The notes beneath the pieces were generated by a model. That model ran no database searches. It had not been told where the DNA came from and saw nothing but the letters and a program-made list of their open reading frames with translations. A stretch of 9,955 nucleotides of DNA from an uncultured Ruminococcus sp. Lineage in GTDB: Bacteria > Bacillota > Clostridia > Oscillospirales > Ruminococcaceae. Made by a program: the position numbers and the translations under genes. The DNA lies in assembly GCA_945867875.1 (NCBI GenBank), contig CAMBJF010000076.1, positions 1-9,955 on the forward strand, in the 5' to 3' direction. Positions 1 through 7,068 of this stretch are shown one piece after another. Positions within the stretch are counted from its first letter, which is position 1; the number at the start of each line of letters is the position of its first letter.

Positions 1-43
1 ACACTGCATATCGTCGGCAGCGTCAGATGTGTATAAGAGACAG
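1..43 (+). other. Illumina Nextera i5 adapter remnant (not genomic)
   Basis: Bases 11-24 (TCGTCGGCAGCGTC) and 25-43 (AGATGTGTATAAGAGACAG) together are the Nextera read-1 transposase adapter; the second part is the 19-base Tn5 mosaic end. Bases 3-10 (ACTGCATA) match the Nextera i5 index S506, and bases 1-2 match the end of the P5 arm. Genomic sequence starts at 44. Read on the minus strand, the adapter adds a false six-residue tail, LSLIHI, and a false stop to RpoC. On the plus strand it creates a false MYKRQ protein start. Confidence 0.98.
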
Positions 44-2470
44 GTTCTGAAGAGCCTTTGTAACATCGTCTGTAGCGCCGTTCCAGATCTGAATGAAACG
101 CTTGGACTTTTCAGCAGCGGAGATAAATCCTCTGCGGTACATAGCGTTGATCTTCTCGACCTGCTTGTCGGCAGCCTCGAGGATACCGGCTTTCTCCTTA
201 GGTATCTCAGCGTCGCAGACAGCAACGGTGATAGCAGCCTTTGTGGAGTATTTGAAGCCGAGAGCCTTGACCTTGTCAAGAACTTCGGAAGTAGTTGTAG
301 TGCCGTGGGTCTTGATGCATCTTTCGATGATATCGGAAAGCTGCTTCTTCTTAACGAGGAAGTCAATTTCAAGATCAAACTGCTTGTCGGAATTTGTTCT
401 GTCAACATAGCCCAGATCCTGAGGAATGTTCTCGTTGAAGATAAGTCTGCCAACTGTGCAGTCGATGAGCTTGGAAACTCTTCTGTCACCGATATCCTTG
501 GAGATACGTACCTTAATGGCAGCGTGAAGAGTAACAACACCCTCCTGATAAGCCATAAGAGCCTCGTTTACGTCTCTGAATACCTTGCCCTCGCCCTTTT
601 CTCCCTCTTTCTTCATAGTGAGGTAGTAGGAACCGAGCACCATATCCTGAGAAGGAACGGCAACAGGGCGTCCGTCGGAAGGCTTTAACAGGTTGTTTGC
701 AGCCAGCATAAGGAAACGTGCCTCAGTCTGTGCTTCAGCAGAAAGAGGAAGATGCACAGCCATCTGGTCACCGTCGAAGTCGGCGTTGAACGCAGTACAA
801 ACAAGGGGGTGAAGCTTGATAGCACGACCCTCAACAAGGATAGGCTCGAATGCCTGGATACCAAGTCTGTGAAGTGTAGGCGCACGGTTCAGAAGAACGG
901 GGTGAGACTTGATAACATTTTCCAGTGCATCCCAAACATCGTTCTCCGCACGGTCTACCTTCTTGCGGGCGGACTTTATATTAGTGGACTTGCCTGTGTC
1001 CACAAGGCGCTTCATAACAAAGGGCTTGAAAAGTTCGAGAGCCATCTCCTTGGGGAGACCGCACTGATACATCTTAAGCTCAGGACCAACGACGATAACA
1101 GAACGTCCGGAGTAGTCAACACGCTTACCGAGGAGGTTCTGACGGAAACGTCCCTGCTTACCCTTAAGCATATCGGAAAGAGATTTGAGAGCTCTGTTGT
1201 TGGGGCCTGTAACAGGTCTGCCGTGACGGCCGTTGTCGATAAGTGCGTCAACAGCCTCTTGGAGCATTCTCTTCTCGTTTCTGATGATGATGTCGGGAGC
1301 TTCAAGCTCCAGCATCTTTTTAAGACGGTTGTTTCTGTTGATAACACGTCTGTAAAGGTCGTTCAGGTCGGAGGTAGCATATCTGCCGCCGTCCAGCATG
1401 ACCATAGGACGGATATCGGGAGGGATAACGGGCACAACGTTCAGAACCATCCACTCAGGCTTGTTCTGAGAAAGTCTGAAGGACTCGATAATTTCAAGTC
1501 TCTTCAGGAGCTTGATGCGCTTCTGACCGGAGGGGAGGTCTTTAAGCTCGTCTTTCAGCTCGTCAGCAACCCATTCAAGGCAGTTTATCCACTTGGACTT
1601 GTCAGCGATCTCGTCAAACTCGCCGTTTGCATTAGCAGCCTCGATCTTCTCGTCAAAGAGCTGCTCAATGTACTTGGAGCCGTAAATGACCTTGATGGAC
1701 TTGCCCGACTTCTTCTCTTCCTCGAAGCGGTTGTATCTCATAACGTCATAGTTGTACTCAGCACGTGTGATCTTCTGACCAACAGTGTACTTCTCGTTCT
1801 CGCCGTTGTCGGTGATAACAAGGATACGCTTTGCAAGCATATCTCTTATCTCGTCCTCGGAAAGGCCTGTAAGAGATGAAAACTTGTCGATATATTTAAC
1901 GATATACTGGTTATATCTTTCGGGGTCGTATTCTTCAAGAAGCTCCTGGATAGCCTCTGCGCCCATAGCAGCGTAGAAACCGTCCTCGTACTTCTCAACG
2001 TTGTCCGCATAATCCTTTTCGGAAAGGAGGTCTTTCTTGGTAAGACCTGTGCTTCCGGGGTCAACGATAATATATTTGGTAAAGTAAAGAACCTCTTCAA
2101 GGCGCTTCTGAGGTATCTCCAGCACCTGACCGATTCTCGAGGGAGTACCCTTGAAATACCAGATGTGGGAAACGGGAGCAGCGAGTTCAATGTGACCCAT
2201 ACGCTCTCTTCTTACCTTTGCACGTGTTACTTCAACACCGCAGCGCTCGCAGACCTTGCCCTTGAAGCGAATCTTCTTGTACTTTCCGCAGTGGCACTCC
2301 CAGTCCTTGGTAGGACCAAAGATCCTTTCGCAGAAAAGTCCGTCTCTTTCGGGCTTCTGTGTTCTGTAGTTGATGGTTTCGGGCTTTTCAACAATGCCGT
2401 GAGACCAGCTTCTGATCTTTTCGGGGGAAGCGAGACCAATTTTTATAGACTCAAAAGTGTTCTGTTCCAA
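44..2470 (-). CDS. rpoC: DNA-directed RNA polymerase subunit beta' (RpoC), 3' end missing
   Basis: This is the largest catalytic subunit of RNA polymerase; it forms the active-site cleft and clamp with RpoB. 809 genuine residues are present, against about 1,200 in Bacillota, so the C-terminal third (including most of the trigger loop region and the jaw) lies off the contig. The N-terminal zinc-binding domain has C59, C61, C74 and C77. A long insertion lies at about residues 182-298. The clamp and switch sequences follow (RPMVMLDGGRYATSDLNDLY at 354-373), and the NADFDGDQ motif carries the Mg-binding D564, D566 and D568. The start is TTG at 2470: a good ribosome binding site precedes it and the next in-frame Met is residue 91. 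It lies 152 bases after rpoB and is almost certainly co-transcribed with it. Six further codons and a stop seen at 23-43 come from the adapter and are not protein. Identity is certain. Confidence 0.98.
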
Positions 2471-2479
2471 TAGCTTACA

Positions 2480-2485
2480 CTCCTT
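2480..2485 (-). promoter_or_regulatory. rpoC ribosome binding site, supports TTG start
   Basis: On the minus strand AAGGAG is followed by a 9-base spacer (TGTAAGCTA) and then TTG. No ATG or GTG is similarly placed, so this site decides for a TTG initiation codon at 2470. A weaker start codon behind a near-ideal site could tune the beta'/beta ratio, but that is inference. Confidence 0.85.
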
Positions 2486-2501
2486 AAATCAAGTAGAGTA
2501 T

Positions 2502-2588
2502 ATACCTTTGCGGGAGATGCATTCCCCCGCTCGGTATGAACGGCGTAGGATTTTCCCGCCGCCCGTTTTCGGGCAGCGGGAAAGGTAT
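2502..2588 (-). promoter_or_regulatory. Structured rpoB-rpoC intercistronic region
   Basis: Three inverted repeats can fold in the mRNA between rpoB and rpoC. A 14-bp stem pairs 2570-2583 with 2552-2565, with one G-U pair and an AAAA loop. An 8-bp stem pairs 2523-2530 with 2510-2517, with one G-U pair and a 5-base loop. Outer arms ATACCTTT (2581-2588) and AAAGGTAT (2502-2509) are exact complements and would enclose both hairpins. The outer arm shares three bases with the first stem, so the two cannot both form completely. No T-run follows either hairpin, so this is not a Rho-independent terminator. It may mark processing, stability control or partial attenuation between the two genes; the function is unknown. 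Confidence 0.6.
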
Positions 2589-2622
2589 TGCGCAGCTGCC
2601 GATATCACAGCAGCGTAGTTTT

Positions 2623-5600
2623 TTAGATCAGGTCATCGTCAAAATCGTCCGAACCGAAATCGGTATCGTCATCGCCCACGTCATCGTAATCGTCGGAATC
2701 GGAGCTGCCGAATTCATCGTCATCGCCCTCTTCAAGGGAGAAGCCTTCGTCGAGGTCGCCCTCGTCGAAATCGTCAGCATCTGAAACAGGAGTCGGAATA
2801 ACGTCATCGTCGTCCTCAAATGTAGCCTTGAGGTCGATCTCCTGATTATTTTCGTCAAGAACCTGAATATCGAGGCAGAGGGACTGGAATTCCTTGATAA
2901 CTACCTTGAATGCCTCAGGGATACCGGGCTTGGGCACGTTCTGACCCTTAACGATAGCCTCGTAGGTCTTTACACGTCCCACAGTATCATCAGACTTAAC
3001 AGTAAGGATCTCCTGAAGAGTATAGGCAGCGCCGTAAGCCTCAAGAGCCCAAACTTCCATCTCTCCGAAACGCTGACCGCCGAACTGAGCCTTACCGCCA
3101 AGGGGCTGCTGTGTTACCAGCGAGTAAGGGCCAACGGAACGTGCGTGGATCTTATCATCAACAAGGTGATGGAGCTTAAGGTAGTACATTATACCAACAG
3201 TAACTCTGTTGTCGAAAGGCTCACCTGTACGGCCGTCTCTCAGAACGATCTTGCCGTCCTCGTCCATACCGGCTTCCTTGAAGCAGGCACGGATATCTTC
3301 CTCGTGTGCACCGTCGAATACAGGGGTCATGACCTTCCAGCCAAGCTTTCTTGCAGCCATACCGAGATGAACTTCAAGCACCTGACCGATGTTCATACGT
3401 GAAGGAACGCCCAGAGGGTTAAGAACGATATCCAGAGGAGTACCGTCGGGGAGGAAGGGCATATCTTCGGATTTAAGGATACGTGAAACGACACCCTTGT
3501 TACCGTGACGGCCCGCCATCTTGTCGCCCACAGAGATCTTTCTCTTCTGAGCAATATAGCAGCGAACGAGCTTGTTAACTCCGGGAGAAAGCTCATCGCA
3601 GTTCTCACGGGTGAATATCTTAACATCAACAACAACACCGGATTCGCCGTGAGGAACCTTAAGGGAGTTGTCTCTTACTTCCTTTGCCTTCTCACCGAAA
3701 ATAGCTCTGAGGAGTCTTTCCTCGGCAGTAAGCTCGGTCTCGCCCTTAGGTGTTACCTTACCAACAAGGATATCACCGGCTCTAACCTCAGCACCGATGC
3801 GGATAATTCCTCTGTCATCGAGGTCCTTGAGAGCGTCCTCGCCAACGTTGGGAATATCTCTTGTGATAGTCTCTGCACCGAGCTTGGTGTCTCTTTCCTC
3901 GATCTCGTATTCCTCGATGTGGATAGAGGTGTAAATATCTTCACGGACAACACGCTCATTAAGAAGAACGGCGTCCTCGTAGTTGTAACCTTCCCAGGTC
4001 ATAAATCCGATAAGAGCATTCTTACCGATAGCAAGCTCACCGTTGCTTGTAGCGGGACCGTCAGCCAGAACCTGACCAACGTGTACCTCTTCGCCCTTTT
4101 CAACGATAGGTCTCTGGTTAACGCAGGTACCCTGGTTGGAGCGCTTGAACTTGATAAGCTTGTAGGAATGTGTAGCGCCTGTGCCTTCCTTGATAACGAC
4201 CTCGTCAGCGCTTACACGCTCAACAACACCGTCGTGCTTGGAAACAACGCAAACGCCCGAGTCAACGGCAGCCTTGTACTCCATACCTGTTCCGACAATA
4301 GGAGCTTCGGTCTTAAGAAGAGGCACAGCCTGACGCTGCATGTTCGCACCCATAAGAGCACGGTTAGCATCATCGTTTTCGAGGAACGGTATCATCGCCG
4401 TAGCGATAGAAACGACCATCTTAGGAGAAACGTCCATGAAATCTACACGTTCTCTCTCGCATTCAAGAATCTGGTCTCTGTAACGGGCATTTACTCTGGG
4501 ACGTGCGAACTTGTGATCCTCAGTAAGAGGCTCATTTGCCTGAGCAACAGTGTAGTTGTCCTCAACATCGGCAGTCATATAAACGACCTCGTCAGTAACA
4601 ACGCCTGTAGCCTTGTCAACACGTCTGTAAGGAGCTTCAATGAAGCCGTATTCATTTATTCTTGCGAAAGATGCAAGATAGGAGATAAGTCCGATGTTAG
4701 GTCCTTCAGGAGTCTCAATAGGACACATTCTTCCGTAGTGTGAGTAGTGAACGTCACGGACTTCAAATCCTGCACGGTCACGGGAAAGACCGCCGGGGCC
4801 GAGGGCTGAAAGACGTCTCTTGTGAGTAAGCTCTGCAAGAGGGTTGTTCTGGTCCATAAACTGGGACAGAGGGGAGGAACCGAAGAATTCCTTGATAGCC
4901 GCAGTAATGGGGCGGATATTGATAAGGCTCTGAGGAGTGATAGTCTCAGTTTCCTGAGCCTGAGTGTTCATTCTCTCTCTGATGCTTCTCTCCATACGCG
5001 CAAAGCCGATCCTGAACTGATTCTGGAGCAGCTCGCCAACCGAACGGATACGTCTGTTGCCAAGGTGGTCGATATCGTCCACAGTGCCGACGCCTTCGCA
5101 GAGATTGATGAAGTAGCTGATAGTAGCAAAGATATCATCAAGAGTGATGTGCTTGGGAACAAGCTCGTCAGCACGCTTCTTGATCATCTCTTCAAGCTCG
5201 TCATTGTCAGCGGCAGTGTCAAGGATATCTCTCAGCACCTTGTAGGAAACCAGCTCATTGATACCGCAGGCAGCAGTGTCAATATCAACATATCCCTTGA
5301 TATCCACCATACCGTTGCCGATGATCTTGACTTCCTTCTCCTCAACGTGGCTCTGAGTGTCGCCGTTAGTGGAAGTAACAGTCTCCTTGTGCTCGACCTT
5401 GAGCCAAGCCTCCATAACGCCTGCCTGCTCAATTTCCTTAGCTCTGTCGTATGTGATGAGCTCGCCCTCGTCAGCCATAATTTCGCCTGTGGAGGGGTTT
5501 GCAACAGGTCTTGAAAGATAATGACCTGCAAGACGGGAAGCGATACCGAGCTTCTTGTTATACTTGTATCTTCCGAAACGCGAGAGATCGTATCTCTTAG

Positions 5601-6393
5601 CGTCGAAGAAGAGCATATTGATGTGTGAAATAGCGCTGTCAACCGTAGGAGGCTCGCCGGGACGGAGCTTCTTGTAGATCTCAAGAAGAGCCTCTTCAGT
5701 AGTATTGATATTGGAGTCCTTTTCAAGGATAGTCTGGCTGAGAACAATGCTGGGACCGAACATATCGTCGATCTCCTGATTTGTGCCGCAGCCGAGAGCT
5801 CTTATAAAAGTAGTAAGAGGGATCTTTCTGTTCTTATCTATTCTTACGTAAGCAACATCGGAGGAATCCATCTCATATTCGAGCCAAGCACCTCTGTTGG
5901 GGATAACAGTGGACTTGAACAGATCCTTACCGGTCTTGTCCTTTTCAAAAGCGTAATAAACTCCGGGTGAACGAACGAGCTGGGAAACGATAACACGCTC
6001 AGCGCCGTTGATAACGAATGTTCCGCTCTCAGTCATAAGAGGGAAATCGCCCATAAACACTTCGTTTTCCTTAACGTCGCCGGTCTCCTTGTTCCAGAGA
6101 GTAGCCTTTACTCTGAGCGGAGCGGCATAGGTAGCGTCTCTTTCCTTGCACTCTTCCACCGAATACTTGGGGGTATCGTCGAGATGATAGTCGACGAAAT
6201 TAAGCACCAGATTGCCGTTATAATCCGTGACAGCGGCAACATCACGGAAAACCTCTTTAAGTCCCTCCTCAAGAAACCATTTGTAGGAATTTTTCTGCAC
6301 TTCGATAAGATTAGGCATTTCAAGAGCTTCATTTATCTTTCCGAAGCTCATACGAGTGGTCTTACCGAGCTGCACCGGCTTTACATTCACCAT
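2623..6393 (-). CDS. rpoB: DNA-directed RNA polymerase subunit beta (RpoB), complete
   Basis: This is the second-largest RNA polymerase subunit, pairing with RpoC to form the active centre; it is the target of rifamycins. It is 1,256 residues from the preferred start, ATG 6393, whose product begins MVNVKPVQLGKTTRMSFGKI as in other Bacillota. An ATG 12 codons upstream (6429) has no ribosome binding site. The rifampicin-binding cluster is at about residues 505-531, with D514, H524 and S529 equal to E. coli D516, H526 and S531, all wild type. The GDKMAGRHGNKG motif holds K958 and K966, equivalent to E. coli K1065 and K1073 near the active site. The last 64 residues are an acidic tail with 33 Asp/Glu and no Lys/Arg. 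It is the first gene of the rpoB-rpoC unit and has its own promoter; no rplL lies upstream. Identity is certain. Confidence 0.98.
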   Translation of the reverse strand: MVNVKPVQLGKTTRMSFGKINEALEMPNLIEVQKNSYKWFLEEGLKEVFRDVAAVTDYNGNLVLNFVDYHLDDTPKYSVEECKERDATYAAPLRVKATLWNKETGDVKENEVFMGDFPLMTESGTFVINGAERVIVSQLVRSPGVYYAFEKDKTGKDLFKSTVIPNRGAWLEYEMDSSDVAYVRIDKNRKIPLTTFIRALGCGTNQEIDDMFGPSIVLSQTILEKDSNINTTEEALLEIYKKLRPGEPPTVDSAISHINMLFFDAKRYDLSRFGRYKYNKKLGIASRLAGHYLSRPVANPSTGEIMADEGELITYDRAKEIEQAGVMEAWLKVEHKETVTSTNGDTQSHVEEKEVKIIGNGMVDIKGYVDIDTAACGINELVSYKVLRDILDTAADNDELEEMIKKRADELVPKHITLDDIFATISYFINLCEGVGTVDDIDHLGNRRIRSVGELLQNQFRIGFARMERSIRERMNTQAQETETITPQSLINIRPITAAIKEFFGSSPLSQFMDQNNPLAELTHKRRLSALGPGGLSRDRAGFEVRDVHYSHYGRMCPIETPEGPNIGLISYLASFARINEYGFIEAPYRRVDKATGVVTDEVVYMTADVEDNYTVAQANEPLTEDHKFARPRVNARYRDQILECERERVDFMDVSPKMVVSIATAMIPFLENDDANRALMGANMQRQAVPLLKTEAPIVGTGMEYKAAVDSGVCVVSKHDGVVERVSADEVVIKEGTGATHSYKLIKFKRSNQGTCVNQRPIVEKGEEVHVGQVLADGPATSNGELAIGKNALIGFMTWEGYNYEDAVLLNERVVREDIYTSIHIEEYEIEERDTKLGAETITRDIPNVGEDALKDLDDRGIIRIGAEVRAGDILVGKVTPKGETELTAEERLLRAIFGEKAKEVRDNSLKVPHGESGVVVDVKIFTRENCDELSPGVNKLVRCYIAQKRKISVGDKMAGRHGNKGVVSRILKSEDMPFLPDGTPLDIVLNPLGVPSRMNIGQVLEVHLGMAARKLGWKVMTPVFDGAHEEDIRACFKEAGMDEDGKIVLRDGRTGEPFDNRVTVGIMYYLKLHHLVDDKIHARSVGPYSLVTQQPLGGKAQFGGQRFGEMEVWALEAYGAAYTLQEILTVKSDDTVGRVKTYEAIVKGQNVPKPGIPEAFKVVIKEFQSLCLDIQVLDENNQEIDLKATFEDDDDVIPTPVSDADDFDEGDLDEGFSLEEGDDDEFGSSDSDDYDDVGDDDTDFGSDDFDDDLI

Positions 6394-6400
6394 AGGCGGA

Positions 6401-6408
6401 CTCCTCCT
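6401..6408 (-). promoter_or_regulatory. rpoB ribosome binding site, decides start
   Basis: AGGAGGAG on the minus strand, 7 bases (TCCGCCT) before ATG 6393. It lies inside the longer frame that opens at 6429, which itself has no Shine-Dalgarno sequence. This fixes translation at 6393. Confidence 0.9.
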
Positions 6409-6428
6409 CACTTTGTTTAGAAAAGACA

Positions 6429-6448
6429 TTCGGAAAAAATTTTCCGAA
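6429..6448 (-). repeat. 9-bp inverted repeat upstream of rpoB start
   Basis: TTCGGAAAA and TTTTCCGAA are perfect complements separated by two bases, ending about 20 bases before the rpoB ribosome binding site. The stem is AT-rich and is followed by TGTCTTTTC rather than a clean T-run. It could be a weak attenuator, a stability hairpin or a protein-binding dyad. Confidence 0.5.
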
Positions 6449-6612
6449 CAGATGCAAAATTATGCCCGAACCGTCACCGCACAGCATAACTGTGCTTTCC
6501 GTATATTATTGACAGGTATTGGAAATTATAAGCTACAGCCCTGAAATTCTCCCTTTAGAGCAGGTTAACTCAGGTGAAACAGGCATAAGAATACATTATG
6601 ATACAGTATATT

Positions 6613-6641
6613 ATTATATAACATCTGTCCACCGTTGTCAA
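6613..6641 (-). promoter_or_regulatory. Consensus sigma-A promoter for rpoB-rpoC
   Basis: On the minus strand there is a perfect -35 box TTGACA (6636-6641), a 17-base spacer and a perfect -10 box TATAAT (6613-6618). The predicted start of transcription is near 6606. Upstream of the -35 are an A-rich patch (about 6662-6678) and a short dyad GTTTCGGAAAC (6655-6665). Such a match to consensus fits a highly expressed housekeeping unit. The intrinsic terminator of the preceding gene lies upstream, so this promoter should carry most rpoB-rpoC expression. Confidence 0.9.
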
Positions 6642-6723
6642 GGGATTTTCTCCCGTTTCCGAAACTTTTACGTTTTGCACAACCCCGATACCGCATATCG
6701 CCGTGCCTATGCACTTTTATGCC

Positions 6724-6764
6724 AAAAAAAGCAAAAAATGCGCCGTGACAAAGCCACAGCGCAT
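6724..6764 (-). terminator. Rho-independent terminator after the rpn gene
   Basis: On the minus strand ATGCGCTGTG (6755-6764) pairs with CACGGCGCAT (6738-6747) over 10 bp with one G-T pair and a 7-base loop. T6 (sharing its first T with the stem), then GC, then T7 follow. It lies 17 bases past the rpn stop codon and isolates that gene from rpoB. Confidence 0.92.
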
Positions 6765-6780
6765 CTTACATATATTACGG

Positions 6781-7053
6781 TCATTCGAGAAATTCCCGTA
6801 TTTCTTCCTCCGACATTCCACGGGCTCTCAGCTTTGCAGCAAAGCTTTCCATAGCCGAAGCAATGCCCTCTGCCCTTCCTTCAGCTCTTCCTTCTGCCTT
6901 GCCCTCTTCCCTCGCCTCTTTCAGATAAGTAGCCTCATCGTGAAGAGCCTTTTCACGCATACGGGCCATTTCACGCATTCTTGTGTCCTCACTCATATCG
7001 TAAATAACTCTTACCGCTTTCTGCATAATAGGCACATTGGTGTTTTCGATCAT
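6781..7053 (-). CDS. Intact C-terminal Rpn fragment, possible RpnS-like intragenic product
   Basis: This 90-codon open frame is the C-terminal third of the broken rpn gene (residues 184-273 of the restored protein). It has no nuclease motif. It starts at ATG 7053 with an almost ideal ribosome binding site 6 bases upstream. The product is highly charged and probably helical: residues 25-50 are rich in Arg, Glu and Met, an AEGR-type repeat spans 53-64, and the end reads ARGMSEEEIREFLE. In E. coli, rpn genes make a short C-terminal form from an internal start that inhibits the full-length toxic nuclease. By analogy this frame could still be translated as such an inhibitor, with or without a partner. 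The frame is clear; independent translation is an inference. Confidence 0.5.
   Translation of the reverse strand: MIENTNVPIMQKAVRVIYDMSEDTRMREMARMREKALHDEATYLKEAREEGKAEGRAEGRAEGIASAMESFAAKLRARGMSEEEIREFLE
6862..6897 (-). repeat. Three 12-base units coding AEGR/AEGR/AEGI
   Basis: Three in-frame 12-base units (6886-6897, 6874-6885, 6862-6873) encode Ala-Glu-Gly-Arg twice and then Ala-Glu-Gly-Ile. The preceding EGK extends the pattern. Short repeats of this kind are common near the C-terminus of Rpn-like proteins, and copy number may vary between strains. Confidence 0.75.
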
Positions 7054-7059
7054 AGCAAG

Positions 7060-7068
7060 CTCCTCCTT
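7060..7068 (-). promoter_or_regulatory. Strong internal ribosome binding site within rpn
   Basis: AAGGAGGAG is followed by CTTGCT and ATG 7053. The same bases code Lys-Glu-Glu in the full-length frame, so part of the match is codon-driven. Its strength and spacing equal those of the rpoB site. Confidence 0.65.

Larger units (their letters stand above)
6394..6606 (-). promoter_or_regulatory. rpoB 5' leader with several possible RNA stems
   Basis: If transcription starts about 7 bases after the -10 box, the rpoB mRNA has a leader of roughly 213 nt. It can form (1) a stem-loop at 6540-6574, CCTGA with TCAGG, holding an inner CTCT/GGAG hairpin with an AAAG loop; (2) a hairpin at 6479-6495, GCACAG/CTGTGC with a 5-base loop TTATG; and (3) a 9-bp inverted repeat at 6429-6448. 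The loop of hairpin 2 is complementary to CATAA downstream: TTATGC at 6484-6489 against GCATAA at 6460-6465. This could be a pseudoknot or an alternative fold. No known riboswitch or ribosomal-protein leader class was recognised, and no long T-run marks a terminator. A regulatory role is inferred from length and pairing only. Confidence 0.45.

Noticed and set aside
752..1879. Long plus-strand open frame (375 codons) opposite rpoC
   Set aside because: It is antisense to a conserved rpoC coding region and its translation resembles no family. Long shadow frames are expected opposite genes with strong codon bias. The same holds for 29-688, whose start is also adapter-derived.
2552..2583. rpoB terminator
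   Set aside because: The hairpin is strong but followed by ATCCTACG rather than a T-run, and rpoC with a good ribosome binding site follows closely, so co-transcription is more likely.
3505..4743. Plus-strand open frame of 412 codons opposite rpoB
   Set aside because: Fully antisense to invariant RpoB motifs, including part of the lineage-conserved core. No ribosome binding site or family resemblance was seen.
6509..6537. Plus-strand TTGACA at 6509-6514 in the rpoB leader
   Set aside because: No -10 box lies at 16-18 bases and no plus-strand gene follows; chance match.
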